Shown: positions 1 to 8,773, numbered from the stretch's first letter. The stretch is 64,000 nt of DNA from Bacteroidales bacterium (GCA_016707705.1 JADJHD010000025.1:42484-106483); one strand, 5' to 3'. A program made the numbers and translations. The notes: a model not told the origin generated them from the letters alone.

Positions 1-126
1 TAACGCATTCAGCGGTTTTACCGGCCAGGTTGCCACATCTTCGAACAGACCGAAATAGATTTTCATTCCTATTCCGCCCATGTTTTCTCCCTGATGGAGA
101 TCTTTTGTTATATCTGTAAATTCCAC
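1..126 (-). CDS. Partial phage virion protein (5' end only)
   Basis: The minus strand is open from a GTG at 124-126 to the window edge, giving 42 residues that begin VEFTDITKDLHQGENMGGIG. An in-frame ATG at 79-81 is an alternative start 15 codons in. The gene follows the probable capsid gene on the same strand after a terminator, so a virion or tail role is inferred from position only. The fragment is too short to assign a family, and the rest lies outside the window. Confidence 0.5.
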   Translation of the reverse strand, partial: MEFTDITKDLHQGENMGGIGMKIYFGLFEDVATWPVKPLNAL

Positions 127-143
127 AGTGGTATATTTATAGA

Positions 144-171
144 GTTTTAAAAAGCCGGACTGGGTACCGGC
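144..171 (-). terminator. Rho-independent terminator after the capsid gene
   Basis: Read on the minus strand, GCCGG and CCGGC (154-158 and 167-171) form a 5-bp GC stem with an 8-nt loop, followed by TTTTT. It sits 23 bases past the capsid stop codon, so it would end or attenuate the protease-capsid transcript before the next virion gene. Confidence 0.7.
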
Positions 172-193
172 CTAAACAAGATTGAGAGTAAAA

Positions 194-1153
194 CTAGCTG
201 GTGACTTTTTGGATATTAGTCCAGACGGCTGCATCTATACCAAAGCCGATACCTTCCCACCAGTCGCACATGAAAGATACATTACGGCGGTATTCTTCAA
301 TTTTGATATTTGTTTTGTTTGTGCCTTTTTTAGTAAGATGGAGGATGTTGGTTTGAGGAGATGCGAAAATAACATCAGTACCACTTAATGAAGGAAGAGC
401 AATTACCTGCTGAGGAGTGAAGTCGACACCATTAGTTACTTCGCCGGCTGTTTGCAAGGTAAAGAAACCAGCTGCCCGTTTGTCACGGAGGTAAAGGCGA
501 TGCCATTTGGGAGACATACAGATATTCATTTTCACACTTTGATACACTTCAGAGATGCCATCAGCAAAAAGTTCAACCTGGTCGAAAATAGATGTTGCAT
601 TCAGTGGTTGGATGTTAATGCTATTAATGGTTTGAGCTTCGACACCTGTTTGTAGCAGTTTAATGAGACCGTTCATGGATTTGCCTGTATCTCCGGCAAC
701 TCCGGGTGTAGGGGCAACATAAATACCCTTTCCGTACTCGTTAAGTTCCATATCCGAATTGATTTTGGAGAGATAGCCAAGTTCGGGATATTCGATAAGG
801 AATTTGATAAGAGGCCAATCTTTACGGTCAACTCCGGCACCTCCAAGAAAACCCAACCAGGTTGCTTCGATATCGTCAGGATTGATTTCTTCATCCACTT
901 TGAATTGGTACAAGCGCAATTCGTTTGGAGTGAAAGCGGCAGCATTTTTAGGTGTCCAGCCTTTCTGGAAAGACTGTACAATATTTCCGATAGTGAGCTG
1001 GCCAAGTTTAAAAACGGTGTCGTCCGTTTTTACGGGAGTGCAGATTCCGGGAGTAACAAGTCCCTGGCTTAACATGCCAAGGATTCGTTTCATATTCTGA
1101 CCGGAATTTTCATAATACGCGCCAAAGGCGGTTTTGATTTCGGATACGTCCAT
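194..1153 (-). CDS. Probable phage major capsid protein
   Basis: This 319-residue protein has no signal peptide or membrane segment and is of mixed alpha/beta composition. It follows directly after an S49-family prohead protease gene with a scaffold-like tail (38-bp gap), which is the classic protease-scaffold-capsid order of tailed phages. The size suits a capsid subunit, and a terminator follows it, as expected for a strongly expressed virion gene. I see no catalytic motif. The capsid call rests on position and size; I do not recognise the fold from sequence, so another abundant virion protein is possible. The ATG at 1151-1153 lies about 10 bases after an AGGAG-like stretch on the minus strand. 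Confidence 0.62.
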   Translation of the reverse strand: MDVSEIKTAFGAYYENSGQNMKRILGMLSQGLVTPGICTPVKTDDTVFKLGQLTIGNIVQSFQKGWTPKNAAAFTPNELRLYQFKVDEEINPDDIEATWLGFLGGAGVDRKDWPLIKFLIEYPELGYLSKINSDMELNEYGKGIYVAPTPGVAGDTGKSMNGLIKLLQTGVEAQTINSINIQPLNATSIFDQVELFADGISEVYQSVKMNICMSPKWHRLYLRDKRAAGFFTLQTAGEVTNGVDFTPQQVIALPSLSGTDVIFASPQTNILHLTKKGTNKTNIKIEEYRRNVSFMCDWWEGIGFGIDAAVWTNIQKVTS

Positions 1154-1191
1154 TGTAGGAGAGTTTTAAGGAGGAAAGCAAGAAGAATTAT

Positions 1192-2580
1192 TTAGTCGGC
1201 GGATTTCATATGTGGCAATGAGTTAAGCGTATCCCAATCCACGCCGTCAGCGCCAGGAGTAGGATCCTTAATGGATTTTACTCCAATGGAAGCTGCAGCA
1301 GGTTTTTTAGCAAGCATGGTGCGTATGGCTTCAATTTTTGAAGGGATATCAGCGGAAGCTGCGATATCAGGATGAATTTCATCAATTGCAATGGTAGCAT
1401 TGGTGAGTGCTGATTCAGCAGCAATACGCAGGTTGTCTGCATTAGTAGTGGCGGATTCAGCATTTGAAACAGCTGTTTGAGCATTGAGAGCTGAAGTTTC
1501 TGAAGCAGCAGTCATACTATCAATAGAAGCAGCGTTTTCTTTAAGCATGTTCTCGATGGCCTGAAGTTGCTGTTCATTCAGATAAATACCTTCATCAGTT
1601 GTTTCAATAGAAGAAACCTGCAGCAGGGAAATAAGGATAGGAAGATCCATGGTTTTGAGTATAGGTTTGGGGATTTGAGTGGAAGCGGATGAATCTGACG
1701 TAGTACCTTCAGAAGCCGATAATGAGCTAACAGCTGCAATAGCTATATCGAGTGAACCTATTTCATCAATAAGTCCAAGTGAGAGCGCATCTTCAGCAAA
1801 GAATACTTTTCCAGTGAAAACTGAATCGGGGAGATTTGGGCGGTTCGCTTTTACGGCAACGATAAACTGTTCGGCCAATGGATTAAGCTGTTCATTTTTT
1901 ATTCCGGAATAATCACCGTTAAGTGCATCCGTGAATGTTTTGTTTTTATCCCTTGACTGGTCAGCATTGATGCGATGGAATTTAACACCTTCCAGTTCCC
2001 ACATGGGCTGCATATCAGCAAACTGGACCATAACACCAATACTACCTATTTCGGTAGTGGAGTTTTGGGCGATGATGCGGGAAGCAGAAGACCCTATCCA
2101 CAAAGCGGCAGAAGCCATAAGGCCGTCAATAAAAGTTACGACAGGCGTTTTGCAGGCTTTAACTTTATCGGCAAATGCCTGGGTTCCATCGACAGTTCCT
2201 CCTGGGGAGTCGATGTAAAGAATGATGCCGGAAATATTTGGATGCAGATCCGCTTCCAGTACGCGGGTTCCAAGTGTATCCATTCCTGCGGATAGAACAC
2301 CGCAATCCTGTTCATCATCCTTCATCAAGGGACCACGTACAGGAATTACTGCAATGCTTCCTTTCGGCGCTTCATCAAATACTGAATATTTACGTCCCGG
2401 AGTTGCAGCATAAAGAGCATAAGGAAGAGAATTCTTTTCTTCAGCGTATTCTGTATCTTTTGATGATTCGAAGTCCAGGCCGTTGATCAGTCCTGCTACA
2501 ATACCGCCATGCGCAATGGCGAAGCGTTCGTCAATTGCCCAGGCTGAACGTAACAAAGCGGAAAGGATGCGAAACTTCAT
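1192..2580 (-). CDS. Phage prohead protease of family S49 with C-terminal scaffold-like region
   Basis: Residues about 75-290 match the S49 (SppA / lambda protein C) serine protease fold: the YIDSPGGTVDG strand-turn near 122-132, the nucleophile Ser157 in GLMASAALW, the EIGSIGV segment near 177-183, and K212 or K214 as likely catalytic lysine. Residues about 320-462 are different: an Ala/Ser/Glu/Asn-rich helical stretch (roughly 325-405) and a Pro/Lys-rich tail, typical of capsid scaffolds. An internal in-frame ATG at 1648-1650 (residue 311) could start a nested scaffold protein, as Nu3 does inside lambda C. In this family the protease matures the prohead and destroys the scaffold. The capsid gene follows immediately. 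Confidence 0.85.
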   Translation of the reverse strand: MKFRILSALLRSAWAIDERFAIAHGGIVAGLINGLDFESSKDTEYAEEKNSLPYALYAATPGRKYSVFDEAPKGSIAVIPVRGPLMKDDEQDCGVLSAGMDTLGTRVLEADLHPNISGIILYIDSPGGTVDGTQAFADKVKACKTPVVTFIDGLMASAALWIGSSASRIIAQNSTTEIGSIGVMVQFADMQPMWELEGVKFHRINADQSRDKNKTFTDALNGDYSGIKNEQLNPLAEQFIVAVKANRPNLPDSVFTGKVFFAEDALSLGLIDEIGSLDIAIAAVSSLSASEGTTSDSSASTQIPKPILKTMDLPILISLLQVSSIETTDEGIYLNEQQLQAIENMLKENAASIDSMTAASETSALNAQTAVSNAESATTNADNLRIAAESALTNATIAIDEIHPDIAASADIPSKIEAIRTMLAKKPAAASIGVKSIKDPTPGADGVDWDTLNSLPHMKSAD

Positions 2581-2686
2581 GAGTCTAATTTTTCAGCAAT
2601 ATTACAGGCTGAAAAACGATACTGAAAGGACATAAAACTGATTCGACAGGCTCACCAATCCCTGTTTTACAGACTTTTCAGCTTAT

Positions 2687-3151
2687 TTACAGAGGAATGG
2701 CAGGCATATTTACCGGTTTGAAGGAGAAAGTGAGTGGTCCGGAAATTTCGATATTGAAGCCATTCTTTCCGGATGGATCTTTTGAGGAATCAAAATCGAA
2801 TGCCAGACGAAGACCTTCACGGTTATCCCCTATATGATAATATTCCCCTAAGCCATTCCTTAATACAACTACAACTGAGTTGTATTGGCGCAGCCGGGTA
2901 AGCATTTCAAGAGTATCCCTGTTATACCCTGGAAGGAAAGCAGTAATTGTATGTGTGTACAAATCACCGGCGCGGGTTTCCGAAAGCTTGCAAACATGCT
3001 GAATACTTTCGGCAGCACATTCAATTTCATAGGTTGGGTTTGTTCCGACGTACAGGATTGTTTCAGATAAAATAGAATGGATTAAAGTTGAAGGGATAAC
3101 GAAGAGGGCGACATTTCCACCCAGGTCAATCTGCTTTTTTAAGGTTGTCAT
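2687..3151 (-). CDS. Unrecognised phage protein (154 aa)
   Basis: The protein is soluble and beta-rich, with no signal peptide and no membrane segment. It contains a short motif GLGEYYHIGDNREGLRL (about residues 101-117) and a C-terminal stretch with alternating hydrophobic residues. Its start overlaps the 3' end of the upstream 187-residue gene by 26 bases in another frame, so the two are probably translationally coupled. It stands just before the protease-capsid pair, which suggests a virion structural or assembly role. I cannot assign a family. Confidence 0.6.
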   Translation of the reverse strand: MTTLKKQIDLGGNVALFVIPSTLIHSILSETILYVGTNPTYEIECAAESIQHVCKLSETRAGDLYTHTITAFLPGYNRDTLEMLTRLRQYNSVVVVLRNGLGEYYHIGDNREGLRLAFDFDSSKDPSGKNGFNIEISGPLTFSFKPVNMPAIPL

Positions 3152-3689
3152 AATGGGAGATTGCTTTGTGTGAAAGTGTCCCCAAATTGGACAGATTCAC
3201 CAAGATTATTTTTTCAATTTTGGTTGTTAATTCTTTGGAGTAATTAGAATTTTCGAAATCTACTTTTCTATAAAAATCCTTTTTAATGCTGTCATAACTC
3301 CAGATATCCTCGGTGAAGCCGAAGGTTTGTTGGAATTTCAGAATAGCATCTCTTTTTATCAGATAGGTTAAGTAAAAGCTTATCATATTGCGCATGAAGA
3401 ATTTTGCCTGGTGTTCCATGATTTTGCCGAAAGCAACAGTATCCGTTGGCGTAAGTTCCCATCCATGCCTATAAAAATCATCCTGACTTATTTTTACTTT
3501 GATGCTGGATGAATAGAAAAGCTCTGAGAGTTCTTTGTAACGGATATTGTAACGGGTACAGGGTTTGGTAAGGCACCGGCGGAATTGGCTGTTAATGTAT
3601 TTATCTGAAGAGAAATCGGCAGGATTGCCATAGTTCAAGGTAATATACTGTTTTACATAAGCTTTAACAGGGAGATCGACTGAAAACAT
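3126..3689 (-). CDS. Unrecognised phage protein (187 aa)
   Basis: This soluble protein is rich in Lys, Tyr and Phe. The middle (about residues 75-150) is strongly helical, with EHQAKFFMRNMISFYLTYLI and EDIWSYDSIKKDFYRK, and the C-terminus is basic. No known catalytic motif is visible. It lies upstream of the 154-residue gene on the same strand and overlaps it by 26 bases. The basic helical character would allow nucleic-acid binding, but that is a guess. It belongs to the phage-like element by position. Confidence 0.6.
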   Translation of the reverse strand: MFSVDLPVKAYVKQYITLNYGNPADFSSDKYINSQFRRCLTKPCTRYNIRYKELSELFYSSSIKVKISQDDFYRHGWELTPTDTVAFGKIMEHQAKFFMRNMISFYLTYLIKRDAILKFQQTFGFTEDIWSYDSIKKDFYRKVDFENSNYSKELTTKIEKIILVNLSNLGTLSHKAISHYDNLKKAD

Positions 3690-3829
3690 GGGATAGAAGG
3701 AATTTCGGAGGTGTTGGTAATTCAGGAAGTTCTATAAATTTGAAAATGTCAGGAACTGTAAAATGTGTTTTGTTTGAAATGCATTCCTAAAACCGGAATG
3801 GAATAAACCGGATTAACGGACTGATATTA

Positions 3830-4747
3830 CTATTTTAATTGTGCCTGCAATTGAAGTAAATATTCACGTTCCTGTATACTCCAATGTGAGGTGGCTTCAC
3901 TGACCGGCACATGTTTACCAACATTGGCATAGTCAGCAAACTTCCAGATATTGACATTGGTTTTCACATCAGTAAACAAAGGTTTTTCGGTAACAACTTC
4001 AACCGGATCATAGCCATTAAAAACGAAGTTCATTTCACTTACGAAATCAAGTCCCATGGTTTGATCATCATTAAACAAGTTGAATTTAGGGCTGGAAACC
4101 ATATCAGCATATTTCATTTCAACCATATAGTGAGCCTGGTAGTGCGGGATTGTAACCGGTCTGTCCGCATAAAACTGCACTCCGAGATGCTTGTAATTGT
4201 TTTTTGGTTTGATGGTACTTTGCCAGCCGGTTCGTTCAAGAGCTGTCCGGCTAATCATTTTGCCGCAACCCATTAACTTTGCTACAGAGTAGGGGTATTT
4301 GTAGAACACTGCCTGATTGTTGGAAGCATCGAGAAAATAAACCTGTTTAACCCCAAAAAGTGGAACGCCTTTTTTAATAAAAGGAGTGTAAACTTCAAGT
4401 AGATTTGATGATACAATATCATCATCGTCAATTTTGAGCAGGTAATCGAATTGATAATTTTTAAGCAAGAGTGTGATTCCAGTGTTCATCTTTTTTCCTA
4501 ATGGTGCTGCACAGGTAAAAATCATATCAATACTGTATTTTCGGCATACTGCTTCAGAAGGAGCATCGCTGACTAGAGAAACAATGGTGACATCGAATTT
4601 CTTACGGCTGGATTCCTGAAGTCTTAATGCTGACAAGCAGAAAAGCTCGCTTATTGCAGGGCGTTGGTGCATTTGAGTTAGTAGTAGGATTTTAGGCTTC
4701 ATTTTTTGTGCAGGCTTTTGAGGTTGGGTTTTAGGTGTTGTGGTCAT
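3830..4747 (-). CDS. Phage-borne glycosyltransferase, GT-A (GT2-like) fold
   Basis: After a 15-residue Lys/Pro/Gln-rich leader the protein has a GT-A pattern: a first beta strand (KPKILLLTQMH), a nucleotide-sugar region with TIVSLVSD near 54-61, and the metal-binding motif KIDDDDIV near residues 105-112, where the DDDD run supplies the DxD aspartates. The residues LMGCGKMISRTALERTGW near 160-177 resemble the acceptor-side segment of GT2 enzymes. There is no membrane segment, so it acts in the cytoplasm. Its start overlaps the stop of a 74-residue gene (ATGA type), so the two are coupled. Inside a phage, such enzymes modify DNA bases, virion proteins or host surface sugars; the sequence does not say which. 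Confidence 0.75.
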   Translation of the reverse strand: MTTTPKTQPQKPAQKMKPKILLLTQMHQRPAISELFCLSALRLQESSRKKFDVTIVSLVSDAPSEAVCRKYSIDMIFTCAAPLGKKMNTGITLLLKNYQFDYLLKIDDDDIVSSNLLEVYTPFIKKGVPLFGVKQVYFLDASNNQAVFYKYPYSVAKLMGCGKMISRTALERTGWQSTIKPKNNYKHLGVQFYADRPVTIPHYQAHYMVEMKYADMVSSPKFNLFNDDQTMGLDFVSEMNFVFNGYDPVEVVTEKPLFTDVKTNVNIWKFADYANVGKHVPVSEATSHWSIQEREYLLQLQAQLK

Positions 4748-4968
4748 TCACTTTCAAGAAGTATATTGATAAGTTTTGGCATTGGGATATAGGAGTATGT
4801 CCCTGATTTTACATTTTTGATGGTATGGGTTACATCATAGATCCCTGGGCCGGTTGATTCGCTACCAATTACACGGAATTGAACTCCGTTATTATTAAAA
4901 TCACAGCCACAGAGCGACCAGAAGCTTTCAGAACCCATTCTTTGTTTATGTAAAATTTTAGCCGGCAT
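4744..4968 (-). CDS. Small phage protein coupled to the glycosyltransferase
   Basis: A 74-residue protein without membrane segments. Two cysteines (CGC near residues 20-22) and a Gly/Thr/Tyr-rich middle suggest a compact beta fold. Its last four bases overlap the start of the glycosyltransferase gene, an arrangement that usually means translational coupling and often functional partnership. It is the first gene after the 290-bp repeat-rich gap beside the primase gene. I do not recognise the family. Confidence 0.55.
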   Translation of the reverse strand: MPAKILHKQRMGSESFWSLCGCDFNNNGVQFRVIGSESTGPGIYDVTHTIKNVKSGTYSYIPMPKLINILLESE

Positions 4969-5010
4969 TTTTTATTTTTAATTTTTCACAGACAGGGTAT
5001 ATATATTGCC

Positions 5011-5224
5011 AACTACAGGAACTACAACAACTACACTTGATAACAGGCTGATTTCCATTTGATAAAGCATTTAGAGAGAAACTACAATTACTCATATTCT
5101 ATATTTTTGTAGTTTAAAGTATAAATTGTAGTTCTGTGTAGTTGGCTTTTAGCTGCTTGTAGTTTTAGTAAGTTGCTGATAGTTAATTCCATGAGTGCTT
5201 GTAGTTGTTGTAGTTGTTGTAGTT
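5011..5224. repeat. Iteron-like array of TTGTAGTT words
   Basis: Eleven copies of TTGTAGTT or its complement AACTACAA, exact or with one mismatch, lie in 214 bp. Complement copies sit at 5011, 5020, 5029 and 5080. Forward copies sit at 5107, 5126, 5136, 5157, 5199, 5208 and 5217. The last three form a perfect 9-bp tandem (TTGTAGTTG). The left group is all in one orientation and the right group in the other. The gap lies between the stop of the primase gene and the next minus-strand gene and has no gene of its own. Possible roles are a replication origin or a regulator-binding array. Confidence 0.75.
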
Positions 5225-5259
5225 GTTATTTTCGCGTCAATCTGCGGATCATTATTTTT

Positions 5260-8200
5260 TTAACGAGGTAAAAGATCCGTTACATTCTCTTTTTGCTTTT
5301 CTTCGATGGGCTCAACCATATTATTTGACAGATTGATATCCAGTTTATCATACTCGAATACCATGGCTGTTGTTACTTTCCGTTTTTTAATTGTATCGCC
5401 ATTAAGCTGGTGTATATCTTCAACTATGCGACCGTTATCTTCAACCCTGAATGAAACTGATAACTTTCGTCCTAAATATTCTTTACTGTGTTGCAGGTAA
5501 TACTCCAGAGTTTTGAGAGGAAGAATGTTTTCCCGACTTTTATTGCCATGAACCCGATATAGCTGAAAAAGACGGCTGTGGTTAATATAGATTACATTTT
5601 TTGCTTCAGACCATTTAGCGTCCATGGTATCCGTTTTCAATTGATCCACACAATCAATCCGAAAATCAACATCCTCTTTAATTAGCCCATCGTTGGCCAG
5701 GAATTCAACAATGCTCCAGAAGATTGAAAGCTCGTTGCTCTTTTTGGTTTCCTGATTCTGTCTTGATATAAGGATACACGCATGTGTGAGCAGATCCTTT
5801 TCATTGAACGGAACATGGATCCTGTTCATAAGCGTTCGGTACGATGCTATAATGATGAGCCAGTTACGGAAAATACGATCCTCAATGACGACGTTATTGA
5901 GTTTAGAGCCTAGCAGTTTTGATGATTCCTGGTAGTTTTCAAAGAAGTTGGCAATAAACTCAGCCCGATAGCTTAATAAATCGTGAGTTATATGCGTTAG
6001 CCCTGTCTTTTCAACTTCTTTCAGGTTATTGAAATCGTTTTTCTCCTGGTCAGAATACTCCACTTTTGTAAAGCTGAGAAATATTAATCGGCTGAAAAGT
6101 GCGATGTCAGCTGTAGGCATTTCCTGACCAGATAGAATGACGCTGCAATCGACATTGCTGGTCTCATTACGTTTATTCATCTCCATATTTTTGCGTGTCC
6201 TGCCCATACCATCCCAAAGGCCTTTGAGGTATTCGATTTTCTCATATTCGACATTATTTTTATACTCATCGATATGGCAAAATGCGTTTGAAAACATTCC
6301 AACATGATCAGCTAATGCAGGGCGTGTTGTATTTGTAAGGTTCAGCCCTTTTGATTGGTTTCCAAAAAACTGAAGCATGCTGATGGCAAGTTCTGTTTTA
6401 CCAGCACCTTTGGGCCCAAATAGATTGAGGATAGGGAAAAATCCGAAGAGTTTAAAAATATGGTCGCGGAATAAAGTGGCAATATAAAAGCTGATGGCAA
6501 ACATGGCGTTTTCGCCGAATACTTTTGTAAGTTTCACTGTATAGTCGTATAACGAAATATTCCCATCGCTGAACTTAAAGCGGCGTTCAGTTACAAATAA
6601 AGAATCCTCTAATTGATAAACGGTGGAGCTTGCCGGAAGGTAAAAATTATCATTTTGAAACTTGACGATGCCATTTGCATCCGATTGAGAAAATGCGCCA
6701 CTAAAGATTCCATTACTCCAGGCCCAGAAACCCTGTTTTTGCCAGCCTAGCTGTGTAATTTCGAAGCATGAATCTGTTTTTTCATACAGGTAGCGTTTCA
6801 GCTTGTTTAATTCCGTTTCGGAAGCTTCAAACAAAAAGTTACCCAGGCTTTCCACACGGAGGCGAAAGGAAGCTAGCCCTATCAAGTCTTTCTGAAGAAG
6901 CTCGATTACCTGGCTAAATCCAAACTCGTTTGTGATTTTGTATAAGCGTTTGGCATTAAGTACACTACTGATGTGGAAGAGAGGCACCATAACGAAGTTA
7001 GTGCCACGAACTACGCCTTTTGCCGTTTTAAAATAATAGCAATTTTCATCCTTGTAAAAGCCATACTTTTCGAAATCGCTAAGAAGCACGTTATCAGGAA
7101 TTTTCCATCCTTCTTCTTTGGCCGGTGCTTTTTCGGTATTGCAGGATTTAAGTGCATCCTGCCATGCTTTTTTAGGTTTAATTAATTTGGAAAGCTGTTC
7201 GATATATACTTCATGGCTGGAAGCGGGGAGCAAGGAAATCAAATCAGCAAAACTTCCGATAATTCTGCTTTTAAGATCAGGATTTTGCGCTTTAGGAATA
7301 TGCTCTGTAACCTTCCAGATAATGTAGTCCTTCAGGTTTGCTTTTACGAATAGATCAAATTGATTTTCATTACTAAAAAAGCTATCCGGATCTGTTTTCT
7401 CATCCTTTATGTCCTTACCATCTTTTACCTTTTTATCTATCAGATATTCAGATATCCGGCAAGTAGTTGGCATTTCCACTATGTTGACAAACAGACCGGC
7501 ATTAATCAATAGTTCTGCTGAGCGGTCAACGGCTTTTTTACCTGCTTTATCGCTATCGCCAATGATAGTAACGGATGGGCAGATTTGTTTAATGGATTCT
7601 ATCTGTGCAGGTGTGAGGGATGTTCCGCATGTGCCGACAGTATTAAGCTTTCCAATCTGGTGAAGTCGGATAACATCAGGATTACCTTCTACCAGGTGAA
7701 TGAACCCTTTTTCTTTGGCAGCACGTTTGGCAAAATTGAGGCCATATAAAACTTCGCCTTTAGTATACGCAACGGTTTCATGGGAATTGAAATACTTTGG
7801 AGCATCAGGAGTGCCGGAGAAATCCCGGCCAGTGAAGGCTGAAATGCGTCCCCGGCTGTCAGGGATAGGGAATATGATACGGTTACGAAAATAGTCGAAT
7901 ACTTTGTTTTTGCTTTCGCTGAGAAGGCCGGCTTCTAAAAGTATTTCTTCACGGATTCCCTGTCCTGCCGCCCATTTTTTCAGGTTATCCCAGCCATCAG
8001 GTGCAAAACCGATGCGAAACTGCGCTATGGTATCATCGTTCCACCGTGAGCGGACATATTCAAGGGGTTTGATGTTTTCCGGTAGCAGAAGGTTTTGCTC
8101 AAACCATTTACATGCTAATTCGTTAGCAATTTTAATACCTTCAAGCTTTCTGTAATTTTCCAGTTCAGCCTCGTTTTGTTCCACTTTTGGAACATCAATA

Positions 8201-8469
8201 TTGTGGTCTTTGGCAATTTTCAGAATGGCATCCGTGAAGTTAATCTTTTCGTGCTGCATAACGAAGCTGATAGCATCACCTTTTGCACCACAGCCAAAGC
8301 ATTTAAAAATGCCTTTTTGTTGGTTTACCGAAAATGAAGGTGTCCTTTCATTATGAATAGGACAACAAGCTGAGTAATTGTTTCCCTTACGTTTTAATGA
8401 AATGTACCCGGAAAGTATTGTAACAATATCGAGGTTTTGAACACTATCAAGGGTAGAGCTGGGAAGCAT
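5260..8469 (-). CDS. Phage primase fused to a P-loop ATPase (helicase-like)
   Basis: The 1069-residue protein starts with a DnaG-type CHC2 zinc finger (C35 or C36, H39, C57, C60; CPIHNERTPSF and KCFGCGAKGD). A primase core follows, then a TOPRIM-like domain near 250-330, where EGNPDVI replaces the usual EGYMDVI and the acidic motif is GDSDKAGKKA. From about 650 there is an AAA-like domain: Walker A GPKGAGKTE near 680, Walker B FCHIDEYKN near 730, and a sensor-like segment VILSGQEMPTADIALFSR. Such fusions make primers and unwind DNA for phage or plasmid replication. Known DnaG is about 600 residues, so the C-terminal half is an addition typical of mobile elements. It is the largest gene of the early module. 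Confidence 0.88.
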   Translation of the reverse strand: MLPSSTLDSVQNLDIVTILSGYISLKRKGNNYSACCPIHNERTPSFSVNQQKGIFKCFGCGAKGDAISFVMQHEKINFTDAILKIAKDHNIDVPKVEQNEAELENYRKLEGIKIANELACKWFEQNLLLPENIKPLEYVRSRWNDDTIAQFRIGFAPDGWDNLKKWAAGQGIREEILLEAGLLSESKNKVFDYFRNRIIFPIPDSRGRISAFTGRDFSGTPDAPKYFNSHETVAYTKGEVLYGLNFAKRAAKEKGFIHLVEGNPDVIRLHQIGKLNTVGTCGTSLTPAQIESIKQICPSVTIIGDSDKAGKKAVDRSAELLINAGLFVNIVEMPTTCRISEYLIDKKVKDGKDIKDEKTDPDSFFSNENQFDLFVKANLKDYIIWKVTEHIPKAQNPDLKSRIIGSFADLISLLPASSHEVYIEQLSKLIKPKKAWQDALKSCNTEKAPAKEEGWKIPDNVLLSDFEKYGFYKDENCYYFKTAKGVVRGTNFVMVPLFHISSVLNAKRLYKITNEFGFSQVIELLQKDLIGLASFRLRVESLGNFLFEASETELNKLKRYLYEKTDSCFEITQLGWQKQGFWAWSNGIFSGAFSQSDANGIVKFQNDNFYLPASSTVYQLEDSLFVTERRFKFSDGNISLYDYTVKLTKVFGENAMFAISFYIATLFRDHIFKLFGFFPILNLFGPKGAGKTELAISMLQFFGNQSKGLNLTNTTRPALADHVGMFSNAFCHIDEYKNNVEYEKIEYLKGLWDGMGRTRKNMEMNKRNETSNVDCSVILSGQEMPTADIALFSRLIFLSFTKVEYSDQEKNDFNNLKEVEKTGLTHITHDLLSYRAEFIANFFENYQESSKLLGSKLNNVVIEDRIFRNWLIIIASYRTLMNRIHVPFNEKDLLTHACILISRQNQETKKSNELSIFWSIVEFLANDGLIKEDVDFRIDCVDQLKTDTMDAKWSEAKNVIYINHSRLFQLYRVHGNKSRENILPLKTLEYYLQHSKEYLGRKLSVSFRVEDNGRIVEDIHQLNGDTIKKRKVTTAMVFEYDKLDINLSNNMVEPIEEKQKENVTDLLPR

Positions 8470-8535
8470 AGGATTGTTTAAAAAGTTGAATTAACATTAC
8501 TTAATAAGGGAGGGAATCAAATTTTAATATCGAAT

Positions 8536-8736
8536 TTATGTGTCAGAATTGTTCTTAAGAATCTCGGAAAGGATTGGTATCAATAATTCGAGCTCCAGAA
8601 TTTTACGCTTAATATCATTTCGATGTTGAATATCAGCAGCCGTTGGTAGCTTGATGTATAGTTCGACGTTAAAATTCTGACAAGCCTCAAGTAGTAGTTC
8701 CTGTAATGGAATGCTTGAGATAATTATATCTTTCAT
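8536..8736 (-). CDS. Small phage protein (66 aa)
   Basis: I place the start at the ATG 8734-8736, giving MKDIIISSIPLQELLLEACQ and a 66-residue, mostly helical acidic protein ending in a Leu/Ile/Glu-rich helix. A longer reading frame back to 8889 would overlap the upstream 60-residue gene by 116 bases and has an unlikely Cys/Leu-rich N-terminus, so I reject that start. The gene precedes the primase gene on the same strand. The function is unknown. Confidence 0.45.
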   Translation of the reverse strand: MKDIIISSIPLQELLLEACQNFNVELYIKLPTAADIQHRNDIKRKILELELLIPILSEILKNNSDT

Positions 8737-8773
8737 ACAGCTCGCCAATATAATTTTACAGGAAACTTCATTT

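Noticed and set aside
5200..5230. The TTGTAGTTG tandem as a simple microsatellite only
   Set aside because: Eight further copies of the word, four of them in the opposite orientation, are spread over the rest of the 214 bp with irregular spacing, which slippage alone does not explain.
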